The notes under the pieces: generated by a model
The model's database searches: none
The model's input: only the letters and a program-made list of their open reading frames with translations
What the model was told of the DNA's origin: nothing
DNA from: S010-25 sp964441285
Lineage (GTDB): Bacteria; Pseudomonadota; Gammaproteobacteria; SZUA-229
Reading direction: 5' to 3'
Assembly (NCBI GenBank): GCA_964441285.1
Contig: CAYTUK010000003.1
Span: 165,501-229,500 of the forward strand
DNA: 64,000 nt
Made by a program: the position numbers and the translations under genes
Part shown: in pieces, positions 1-7,720 of the stretch
How the letters are laid out: each line of letters opens with the position of its first letter
Numbering within the stretch: position 1 is the stretch's first letter

Positions 1-145
1 GCTGGAAAAAACAGAAAAGCTGGAACAGCTAAGGGCACTGGAATATGGCATTAGAATCGACGTTACCACTGTTGATAACTATCAGAGTTTATCGGTTGAC
101 ACCGTACAGGATCTGGAAAAAGCCCGCAGGTTATTTCAGGGTTAA
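1..145 (+). CDS. kdsB: 3-deoxy-manno-octulosonate cytidylyltransferase, C-terminal end (partial)
   Basis: Only the last 47 codons are in the window, read from base 2 to the TAA at 143-145. The tail begins LEKTEKLEQLRALEYG and later has a VDT-x2-DLE segment. Both match the C-terminus of KdsB (E. coli KdsB has LEKTESLEQLR and VDTPEDLE). KdsB activates KDO with CTP for the lipopolysaccharide inner core, in the cytoplasm. The gene converges on soxB with a long dyad between them. The identification rests on a short tail but the motif match is specific. Confidence 0.85.
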   Translation, partial: LEKTEKLEQLRALEYGIRIDVTTVDNYQSLSVDTVQDLEKARRLFQG

Positions 146-170
146 TTTTTAAAGTTTCAGTTTTTAGTTT

Positions 171-213
171 ATTGTATACAGAGAGTCCCACAGCGGGACT
201 CTCTGTATACAAT
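171..213. terminator. Perfect 19-bp dyad between convergent kdsB and soxB
   Basis: The arms 171-189 and 195-213 are exact reverse complements around the 5-nt loop ACAGC. The dyad lies between kdsB (stop 143-145) and the soxB stop codon, which it touches. This fits a bidirectional transcription terminator. A clear T-tract is missing on the plus side, so a purely rho-independent mechanism is not certain. Confidence 0.7.
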
Positions 214-1961
214 TATGCCAGCCCAGGATTGCCCTTAACATTAATAATTTTAGGGGTATTGAGCTTTTTAATGGTGACTCGATCCTGTGCCCGAATATGG
301 TCGGCGACGACATCCCATATTGGCCGGCCGGGTGCGACTGAGTTTACGGTAGCCCATCCTGCCACCTTATAGGCTTTGGATGCTTCCACAGCTTTGCCAT
401 CATCCAGCGTCATGTGGCTGATACGTTTTCCGGCGGTTGCGGTTGGGTCAATAACATAATCCATGCCACCAACTCTGACCATATCACCACCTTGCTGGTA
501 GTAGGGGTCTTTATTGAACAGGTTGTCGGCAACATCTTCGAGTATTATTTTTATATCACTCCCTTTCATTTTTCGGACGTAAGTTTCAGGATAGGTAGTG
601 CCGGTCTGATTCATGACATTTTCCAGCGTAATTGGCTGCCCGGCGAGTACCGTGGTCCCCCAACGGAATCCAGGTGAGAGCGATATCTGAGCATCACTTT
701 CGGATCTGAGGGCATCACAGATGACCTGATCAAAAGTGCCATTGAAGTTACCTCTTCGATACAGCAGCTCATCAGCCATGCCCAGTTTTTCGTCCAGCTT
801 GTTCCGGTAAGGTTTATGCACGGCATCGACATAGGTTTGCATCTCCTTATCCGCTTCCAGCAGATTAGAGAATATGGGTAGCAAGCGATAGCGGTAGTCT
901 TTGATTTTTTTATTCTTTATATCGAAATCAATGACGGCGAGGAATTTCCCGTTAGACCCGGCATTGGTCACCAGAGTTTTACCCGATTTGTTGGTTATAA
1001 TGCTGGGCCTGGGGATAGCATCATGGGTATGGCCGCCAAAAATCACATCGATGCCGGTGACGCGGGAAGCCATTTTCAGGTCTACATCCATGCCATTATG
1101 GGATAATAGCACGACTAGATCGGGCTTTTCGGTGCGACGTATTTTGTTCACCAGCGCTTGCATATCACTCTCGTTGATGCCAAAACTCCAGTCGGGAATA
1201 AAGCGTTTTGGGTTAGCGATAGGTGTGTAGGGGAAAGCCTGACCGATAACCGCGACGGTTGCGCCATTGACTCGCTTCAGAGTATAAGGCTTGAAGGCAT
1301 GCGCGCTATCATCATAGACGGGGGCATCATTAAACAGGGCATCTTCTTTAACGTGGATATTCTGTGCAATAAAATCACCGTTGAAGGCTTTAATGTTTTT
1401 TAATATCTGTGTATCCTGGTAGGTAAATTCCCAGTGTCCAGTCATGGCATCGACACCCAGACGATTACAGGCACCAACCATGTCCATCCCTTTGGTCCAG
1501 AGTGCGGTGGCAGAACCCTGCCAGGTATCACCACCATCCAGTAACAGGCAGTTGTTTTCGCCGCGTTCTGCACGGACGCGTTTAATCAGTGTGGCCAGAT
1601 GAGAGAAGCCACCCACTTTTCCATAAGTTTGCGCGGCTTCAGCATAATTCAGATAGGTAAATGCATGTGCCTGGGCGCTATTCGCTGGCACATCAAAATA
1701 TTTGAGAAAATGTTTCCCTACAATATGAGGGGGTTTGCCCCTGGACTTGCCAACACCAATATTGACACTGGGTTCTCTAAAGTAGATGGGATTTAATTGT
1801 GCATGACAGTCGGTGAAATGCATGAGTGTTAGATTGCCAAATTTGGGTATCTCGTAAATATCCTGTGGCCGGCGATTCATGGCGAATACTGAACCGGGTA
1901 ACATACCGCTCGCACCAGCAAGGCTCATTAGCTGTAAAAACTCGCGTCTAGAAATGGACAT
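213..1961 (-). CDS. soxB: Thiosulfohydrolase SoxB
   Basis: The 582-residue protein begins with a twin-arginine signal (SRREFLQ, residues ~4-10), so it is exported folded to the periplasm. The metallophosphatase-type fold shows DCHAQL near residue 51, GGDTWQGS near 143, the SoxB-typical GHWEF in place of GNHE, LSHNG and GGHTHD, all of which bind the two-metal centre. SoxB hydrolyses the sulfate group from SoxYZ-bound cysteine S-thiosulfonate. Length and motifs are normal. A GGGAGGAT ribosome site precedes the ATG at 1961. No soxXYZA or soxCD genes lie next to it; a solitary soxB is common in sulfur-storing Gammaproteobacteria that use Dsr for sulfane oxidation. Confidence 0.95.
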   Translation of the reverse strand: MSISRREFLQLMSLAGASGMLPGSVFAMNRRPQDIYEIPKFGNLTLMHFTDCHAQLNPIYFREPSVNIGVGKSRGKPPHIVGKHFLKYFDVPANSAQAHAFTYLNYAEAAQTYGKVGGFSHLATLIKRVRAERGENNCLLLDGGDTWQGSATALWTKGMDMVGACNRLGVDAMTGHWEFTYQDTQILKNIKAFNGDFIAQNIHVKEDALFNDAPVYDDSAHAFKPYTLKRVNGATVAVIGQAFPYTPIANPKRFIPDWSFGINESDMQALVNKIRRTEKPDLVVLLSHNGMDVDLKMASRVTGIDVIFGGHTHDAIPRPSIITNKSGKTLVTNAGSNGKFLAVIDFDIKNKKIKDYRYRLLPIFSNLLEADKEMQTYVDAVHKPYRNKLDEKLGMADELLYRRGNFNGTFDQVICDALRSESDAQISLSPGFRWGTTVLAGQPITLENVMNQTGTTYPETYVRKMKGSDIKIILEDVADNLFNKDPYYQQGGDMVRVGGMDYVIDPTATAGKRISHMTLDDGKAVEASKAYKVAGWATVNSVAPGRPIWDVVADHIRAQDRVTIKKLNTPKIINVKGNPGLA

Positions 1962-2198
1962 AAAAAAGTATCCTCCCGGATTTCTGCTGTTATTAAAATA
2001 ATGATGGTTGACTGATTTGAGGTGCGCGCGGCAGTAGTTAGTTTTTTTTCTGGGTGTGCAACGCAGTTATTGGCTGATCTTACCAGTATTATCACACCAG
2101 ATTAAAGTATTTTGTTGATTTTATTAAAGCCAGAAACATTCTTTGGCCTGTATGCTTTATTTTTATTCAAATGGGATCGATTGTAATATTTATGACCA

Positions 2199-2232
2199 TC
2201 GTCATAAAAATGTCATATCTCCCGCCTATACT
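2199..2232 (+). promoter_or_regulatory. Pho box plus -10: predicted PhoB-activated promoter of the porin
   Basis: Positions 2199-2216 hold TCGTCAT-AAAA-ATGTCAT, two 7-nt repeats with a 4-nt AT spacer as in the PhoB box (CTGTCAT-N4-CTGTCAT). Ten bases further on is TATACT (2227-2232), the spacing at which PhoB replaces a -35 element. Transcription would start near 2239. The downstream gene is an outer-membrane porin, which supports phosphate control. Confidence 0.7.
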
Positions 2233-2238
2233 GCGCGC

Positions 2239-2541
2239 CAGTTGAAGGGGTAGATTCTGCCCACGTCGACAACCACGATCTGCCCTTGAATTACGGGGCA
2301 AAGACGAAATCAGGGGGCCTCTGATTCAGTCTGGGTCGAACAGGTTGTGATTAAAATGTTCTGCTTCAAGGTATGGAATACAGGTAATAGCCGAGCTATT
2401 GCGAAGTTTCATCACGCAGCAGCAGGACGTTTTTAATTGCAAGCTGTCGATTCACGACTTAAGCCGAGGTTCTCTGGAGTAATCGGTGATGCTGCATGTT
2501 GCAGTGTCGCATTAATCAATCGCAAGACAGGAGCTAACTGA
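2239..2541 (+). promoter_or_regulatory. Long, apparently structured 5' leader of the porin gene
   Basis: About 300 nt separate the predicted start site from the porin ATG with no convincing reading frame. Visible hairpins: TGCCC (2281-2285) with GGGCA (2296-2300), AATCAG (2308-2313) with CTGATT (2321-2326), and CTGCA/TGCAG just before the gene. A second CTGCCC (from ~2257) could compete for the same GGGCA. I know no riboswitch family that it matches. It may carry post-transcriptional control. Confidence 0.4.
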
Positions 2542-3606
2542 ATGCATAAGCGTATATTGACAGCAGCCATTATGGTTGCCTGTACGGGGATGAGTTTCAC
2601 CGCCGTTGCCGCTCAAAATGGTGTGACTACCGTGGGTGGAAAAGCCTATCTGGATATGACCAGTATTAATAAGACCAGGGACGGAAAAAAGATTGATCCC
2701 AGTGGCGTGGGTGCTGATGGTAAACGTTTCTATCTCGGTGTTAACCACACTTTTGATAGCATGTGGTCGGTTAATTTGACGACTGACTTTAAATATGACA
2801 AAGGTGCAGCGAAGGCAACCCAGTTATATGTAAAAAAAGCCTACCTACAGGCGAAATTTTCTGATGCCGCAGTATTACGCATAGGTTCTGCCGACTTACC
2901 CTGGATACCTTTTGCCGAGCATATGTATGGCTTCCGCTATGTAGAAAATACACTTATCGACCGGCTCAAGTTTGGTACTTCTGCAGACTGGGGTGTCCAC
3001 CTGAAAGGCAAACTGGTTAATAATAAGGTGCAGTACGCCATCTCTGTTGTTAATGGTAATGGCTATAAGAATCCTTCGCGCTCAAAGAGCATGGACATCG
3101 AGGGTCGCATCAGCGCTACCCCGATAAAAAACCTTACCCTGGCAGTTGGCTTTTATAATGGCAAGCTCGGTCAGGAAACGCAGACTTTCAGTGCTAAAAA
3201 TACAGCAACTCGGGTTGATTTTCTGGCGGATTATCGCTTCAGTATGTTTAATGTTGGTGGTGAATATTTCAGTGCTAACAACTACAACAAAACTGCAATA
3301 ACAACGGGCCCCAGCGACAAAGCAGATGGTTATTCACTCTGGGCAACAGTTAAACCGACCGCAAAGATTGCTGTTTTTGCGCGTTATGATTCAGCCAAAC
3401 CCAGTAAGGACGTCAATCCTGGTCTGAAGGATACCTATTACAATATTGGCGTTGCTTATCAAGCCCAAAAAAATGTGGATTTGGCACTGGTTTACAAAAA
3501 CGACAAAGTTAAAAATGGTACCCAGAATACGAGTAATGGAAAAATTGGTGGCACCAATGAAGGACAATATAAGGAAATCGGCCTGTGGGCACAGGTTAAG
3601 TTCTAA
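2542..3606 (+). CDS. Outer-membrane porin, probably phosphate-responsive
   Basis: The 354-residue protein has a Sec signal (MHKRILTAAIMVACTGMSFTAVAA, cut after AA near residue 24), many alternating strands, and ends in a C-terminal F after AQVK, the usual beta-barrel assembly signal. Phrases such as RIGSADLPWIPFAEHMYGFR resemble the OprO/OprP-like porins often linked to Pst systems, but substrate cannot be read from sequence. The ATG has AGGAG seven bases upstream. The Pho box ahead of it suggests use under phosphate limitation. No pst genes are visible in the window. A general anion porin is the alternative. Confidence 0.75.
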   Translation: MHKRILTAAIMVACTGMSFTAVAAQNGVTTVGGKAYLDMTSINKTRDGKKIDPSGVGADGKRFYLGVNHTFDSMWSVNLTTDFKYDKGAAKATQLYVKKAYLQAKFSDAAVLRIGSADLPWIPFAEHMYGFRYVENTLIDRLKFGTSADWGVHLKGKLVNNKVQYAISVVNGNGYKNPSRSKSMDIEGRISATPIKNLTLAVGFYNGKLGQETQTFSAKNTATRVDFLADYRFSMFNVGGEYFSANNYNKTAITTGPSDKADGYSLWATVKPTAKIAVFARYDSAKPSKDVNPGLKDTYYNIGVAYQAQKNVDLALVYKNDKVKNGTQNTSNGKIGGTNEGQYKEIGLWAQVKF

Positions 3607-3622
3607 GTTTCTGACCCGCTGG

Positions 3623-3691
3623 CTCTCTTCCCCACAGGAAGAGAGTGGGCAGTTGCCGCCGTAAAAGCCTGTCTAATGACAGGCTTTTTTT
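3623..3691 (+). terminator. Two hairpins and a T-tract ending the porin transcript
   Basis: A first stem pairs CTCTCTTCC (3623-3631) with GGAAGAGAG (3637-3645). A second, AAAGCCTGTC (3664-3673) with GACAGGCTTT (3678-3687), runs straight into T residues to 3691. The second is a classic rho-independent terminator just downstream of the porin stop. Confidence 0.85.
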
Positions 3692-3769
3692 GTGTCAGGT
3701 TTCGAGGTTCAAGAAATATTCCAGTTATCCCATTGGGCGGATTTTTTTGATTGATGATAATTAAGCGGA

Positions 3770-6043
3770 TTAACTGTTTTGTCTGGCTTGAAGTACTGTA
3801 TGCACAGCCTGAAGCAATACTTTATTATTGACAGGTTTGCCAAGGTAAAGTGCACAACCCAACTTCAGTGCCTCTTTTTCACCCACATGTTCATTGTAGC
3901 CGCTGCATAAAATAACCGGGATATCAGGATTAATCTGAAAAATCTGTTTAATCATTTCTGTGCCGGTCATTTCAGGCATGGTTTGATCAGTGATAATTAA
4001 ATCAAATTGGGCTGGTGATCGCCTGAATAAATCGACAGCATGCATACTGCTCGTCGAGATGGTGACCTTATAGTTATAAAGTTCAAGTAAATCCTGTAGC
4101 AACAGGGCCAGGGTGGGTTCATCATCCACAACCAGTATGTGTCTTCCGTTACCATTATCGGGTGGAAGTGTAGCCGGCTCGGGGGTGGTATCCGGGGGAA
4201 TGTTTGTTTCGATAACCGGTGGAATCAAAAGATGAAAACAGGTGCCAACATCCGCCTGTGTTTCAACAATAATATGAGAATGATGTTTATGTAATATGCC
4301 ATGAACAACCGATAAACCCATGCCAGTCCCTTTCCCTACATCTTTGGTTGTCAGGAAAGGGACAAAAATATCAGCAAGTATGGTTTCATTAATCCCGCTG
4401 CCAGTATCTTCAACGGTGAGTTTTACATAGTTACCCCGGACTCGTTCCCTGCAGGAGTGGCAAATCGCATTCACATTGGTTTCAAAGCCGAGTTTTATTG
4501 TTAGTGTGCCATGTTCCAACATTGCATCGCGGGCGTTAATACATAAATTCATCAATATTTGATGCATCTGGGTGATATCCATCAACACGGCGGGTACATT
4601 ATCATCAATAACCTTAACCAGCTTGATACTGGAAGGAATGCCGGGGCGAATCAGGGAGATAACTTCGTCAATCAGGGTGGGTAATTTGATGATTTTTGGA
4701 TCACCGGGGTCTTTTCGGCTGAAGGTGAGTAATTGCGCGACCAGTTCACGTGCACGTTCTCCCGCGTTGTTAATATTTTCAATATAGCGGATGACTTTTG
4801 GGTCAGCCGACTTTTTAAGTAAGTCCAGCGTTAATCTGGAGTAACCCAGAATACCCGCCAGAATATTATTAAAATCATGGGCGATACCGCCAGTTAAGAG
4901 GCCGATAGCTTCCATTTTTTGTGCTTGTTGCAGTTCGTGTTGCAGGCGGATGTTTTCTTCTTCGGCCTGTTTTTTAGCCGTAATATCTCGGCTAATAGCA
5001 ATTAGGCCTATTTGTGTGCCGTCTTTTAATAATACTGCGCCGCCTGTTGTTTCACCAAAAAAAACCGAGCCGTCTTTGCGCCGATATTCCATCTCATAAG
5101 CGGAAGACATGGGTGTAGCCTGGTCATTGTAACGCTCCTTGCCTTGGTTATAGTAACCTGCTGTATGCGCATAAAGCATAATCGATGATTTACCTGTTAC
5201 TTCCTCTTTGTTATAACCAAATTGTTGAGTAAAGCCGACATTGGTTTGCAGAATGTGGCGTTCACAATCGGCAAATACAATGGCATCAGTAATTGAGTTA
5301 AAGATGGCGATAAATCTTGCTTCTCGCTCAGCCAGGTCATGTTGATTGTTAATTAGCTGGCTATATGCAGAAGATATTTTATCCGCCATGGTATTTATCG
5401 ACTCAACCACATGATTGAGTTCATCGCCTCGGGTAATGAGCGTGTCGTTTCGGTCCAGGGTTAATCGTGGCGGCCTGGATGTAAGTTCAAGGGTTGCAGA
5501 ATATTGTGCAATTTTTTCCAGATGTCGGGTTACCAGATAATAAAAAATAAAAAGTATAAAAAAACTGATAAGGAAAGTTTTAATCGCCGCCGATATTAAA
5601 ATGATGATAGCGGTATTCATTAATTCGTGATAAAGATTTTTTTTGGTAGCAACGACCGTTAATGTTCCAAGCGTAAGATTTCTGCCACGATACATCTTAT
5701 ATAAAGTTATGGTTTTAGAAATCGTATCATGAGTATTTATGTTACCGGCGGATGAAAGTAACTTATTATTTTCATCCGTAATTTTGGTAAATATAATATC
5801 AGGAATGCGGATTAGTCCGTCCAGCTGAATTGTTAGAGAGGAGCGATTCATGGTCCATAATGACTGCGTAATAGCATTGATATTTGTCAGTTTTATTTGA
5901 TGAATACGCTGGTGAATGACAGCGATATCGGCGTTATAATCCAGACGGAACTGAATCGCTGTCAGTACGAGTGTTACCACCGAGCCGAAAAGGATGATGT
6001 ATAAAAGCAATGCTCTGGAAATTTTACTTTTTAGATGCTTCAA
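3770..6043 (-). CDS. Membrane-bound hybrid histidine kinase (PAS-HisKA-HATPase-REC)
   Basis: This 757-residue inner-membrane sensor has a transmembrane helix near 12-30, a ~110-residue periplasmic region, a second helix near 145-170 and a HAMP-like linker. A PAS domain follows (about 240-360), then HisKA with GGIAHDFNN (phospho-His near 386), an ATPase domain with NARDAM, DTGSGI and GTGMGLS, and a C-terminal receiver (from ~634) with VDDE and the acceptor Asp in ITDQTMP. The ATPase domain carries a CHSC pair near residue 526, seen in part of this kinase family. The binding protein at 6063-6785 ends 19 bases upstream, so the two are probably one operon and may sense the same ligand. No output domain or cognate regulator is adjacent. 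Confidence 0.85.
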   Translation of the reverse strand: MKHLKSKISRALLLYIILFGSVVTLVLTAIQFRLDYNADIAVIHQRIHQIKLTNINAITQSLWTMNRSSLTIQLDGLIRIPDIIFTKITDENNKLLSSAGNINTHDTISKTITLYKMYRGRNLTLGTLTVVATKKNLYHELMNTAIIILISAAIKTFLISFFILFIFYYLVTRHLEKIAQYSATLELTSRPPRLTLDRNDTLITRGDELNHVVESINTMADKISSAYSQLINNQHDLAEREARFIAIFNSITDAIVFADCERHILQTNVGFTQQFGYNKEEVTGKSSIMLYAHTAGYYNQGKERYNDQATPMSSAYEMEYRRKDGSVFFGETTGGAVLLKDGTQIGLIAISRDITAKKQAEEENIRLQHELQQAQKMEAIGLLTGGIAHDFNNILAGILGYSRLTLDLLKKSADPKVIRYIENINNAGERARELVAQLLTFSRKDPGDPKIIKLPTLIDEVISLIRPGIPSSIKLVKVIDDNVPAVLMDITQMHQILMNLCINARDAMLEHGTLTIKLGFETNVNAICHSCRERVRGNYVKLTVEDTGSGINETILADIFVPFLTTKDVGKGTGMGLSVVHGILHKHHSHIIVETQADVGTCFHLLIPPVIETNIPPDTTPEPATLPPDNGNGRHILVVDDEPTLALLLQDLLELYNYKVTISTSSMHAVDLFRRSPAQFDLIITDQTMPEMTGTEMIKQIFQINPDIPVILCSGYNEHVGEKEALKLGCALYLGKPVNNKVLLQAVHTVLQARQNS

Positions 6044-6062
6044 AATAATGGCCGGATAAATA

Positions 6063-6785
6063 TTATTTAATGGAGTTGGTTAATTGTTGGTGTAATCTGT
6101 TGATGGTGCCATCATCCATCATTTGTTTTATTACGGCATTAAATGCAGGAATAAGATCGCTGTGTTTGCTGTTTAGCATCAGATAAATGGGTTTCGCAAC
6201 GAGGGGTGGCTCTATGACCCGTATGTCGTGCAGGTTCAGTTCGGCAATACTCTTCAGACCACTAAGATGTCCAAAAACACCATAATTGATTCGACCCTGA
6301 TCCAGCATTTGAAATAGCTGCTTTGGTGTGCTCACAATGTATAGCTGTGCGGGGTTAATGGCCTTTATTTTATTTATCGCCACTTTCCAGCCTTCAATGG
6401 TACCGACAGAAAAAGGTTTAAGTGCCTGGAAGCTATGGACGGGTTTATTCTGTTTTTTTGTGAAAGCGCTAAACTGGATTGAAGAAAAACTGACATCAAC
6501 AGGAATAAGATTTTTATATTTATGCTTCAACGCGGTGGGAACACGACAACATTCACCATCATTGATCCCCTGATTGACCAGAATTAATGCGCGTTCTGCG
6601 GGTAATGCCTCGAAGCTAATAGAAATATCAGGTAGCCGCTTATCCATTTCGGTAAATACTTTTCTATAGAAATCAGCAACGGGCGGGGTAAATCCTGTGG
6701 TGATATGGAGTCTGATTTTAGCCTGACACAGGGAGGTGAGAGCACCTAATAAGAGCGCCGTAATGAATAGAAGAGTTTTTTTCAT
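6063..6785 (-). CDS. Periplasmic solute-binding protein (SBP family 3 type)
   Basis: I start the protein at the ATG ending at 6785 (MKKTLLFI), because GGAGA lies eight bases before it; a longer frame would begin six codons earlier. The product is about 240 residues with a signal peptide ending near CQA, followed by an amino-acid-binding-protein-like fold (repeat of alpha/beta lobes, VGTIEGWKV hinge region, ...INYGVFGHLSG). No ABC permease or ATPase genes are nearby. Lying just upstream of a membrane kinase it may act as a sensor partner instead of a transporter part. Ligand unknown. Confidence 0.7.
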   Translation of the reverse strand: MKKTLLFITALLLGALTSLCQAKIRLHITTGFTPPVADFYRKVFTEMDKRLPDISISFEALPAERALILVNQGINDGECCRVPTALKHKYKNLIPVDVSFSSIQFSAFTKKQNKPVHSFQALKPFSVGTIEGWKVAINKIKAINPAQLYIVSTPKQLFQMLDQGRINYGVFGHLSGLKSIAELNLHDIRVIEPPLVAKPIYLMLNSKHSDLIPAFNAVIKQMMDDGTINRLHQQLTNSIK

Positions 6786-6861
6786 ATAATGTTCTCCATC
6801 CATAATATTAGTTGAGTACAGCGTATATGTCTGCTTTTATTAAAATTGGAGATGGTGTCTT

Positions 6862-7584
6862 CTAGCGCGCAATAATGGCATTATGATAGATATGTTGTAC
6901 GTCGTCACAAGCATTGAGCAGGGTTATAAATTTTTCAAATAATTGGACATCATCACCACTGATGGTGGTGTCTGTCTGCGGGAGAAAAGTAATTTCATCG
7001 GTGTCGAACTGAATATCTGGTATGGTTTCGGTAATTGCGTTTTTTGCCTTGAGCCGTTCTGTGTCAGCGGTGAAGACGGTGATGGTTCCATCTTCGAGTT
7101 CAATGTCATTCACCTCAATGTCGGCGTTCATCAACGAGTCAAGTATCAACTCCTCATCATTCCCTTTAAATTCCAGCACGGCACAGTGATTAAACATATG
7201 AGAAACTGTGCCCTGTGTGCCAATTTTACATCCAGTTTTGGTAAAACATAATCTGACATCGCCAAAAGTCCGGTTATTATTGTCGGTCAGACAGTCGATA
7301 ATAACCATGCAACCACCGGGGCCAAAACCCTCGTAACGCACAATCACAAAGTCTTCACCGGCACCGCCTTTCGCTTTATCGAGTGCCTTGTCGATAACGT
7401 GTGCGGGCACCTGGTCTTTTTTTGCTTTCTCAATCAAGTGGCGTAATGCCAGGTTGGCATCCGGCTCGATGCCGCCATTTTTGGCACAGACATAAATTTC
7501 CCGGCCATAGCGGGAATAGACTTTTGCTTTGGCATCGGAGGTTTTGGCGATGGATTCTTTACGATTCTGGTATGCTCTGCCCAT
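6862..7584 (-). CDS. YebC/PmpR family protein, YeeN-like paralogue
   Basis: The 240-residue protein opens MGRAYQNRKESIAKT and has YSRYGREIYVCAKNGG, HVIDKALDKAKGG and YEGFGPGGCMVI, the core of the YebC/TACO1 family. The N-terminus is closer to E. coli YeeN (IYAKFGREIYAAAK) than to YebC proper, so a second paralogue is likely elsewhere. Family members are reported as transcriptional regulators and, more recently, as ribosome-associated factors that help with difficult peptide sequences. It ends 76 bases before the binding-protein start on the same strand. Confidence 0.85.
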   Translation of the reverse strand: MGRAYQNRKESIAKTSDAKAKVYSRYGREIYVCAKNGGIEPDANLALRHLIEKAKKDQVPAHVIDKALDKAKGGAGEDFVIVRYEGFGPGGCMVIIDCLTDNNNRTFGDVRLCFTKTGCKIGTQGTVSHMFNHCAVLEFKGNDEELILDSLMNADIEVNDIELEDGTITVFTADTERLKAKNAITETIPDIQFDTDEITFLPQTDTTISGDDVQLFEKFITLLNACDDVQHIYHNAIIAR

Positions 7585-7720
7585 TTACTTTGCCCTTGAT
7601 TAAATATGCTCGGAATGTAACAAGTATCTTACTCGAGATATATCCGTCTCGCTATGCCTGAGTCAGGGCTTGCCGTGGTGGTGAAAAGTGCGGATAGACT
7701 TCTACGCATATCGCAGATAG

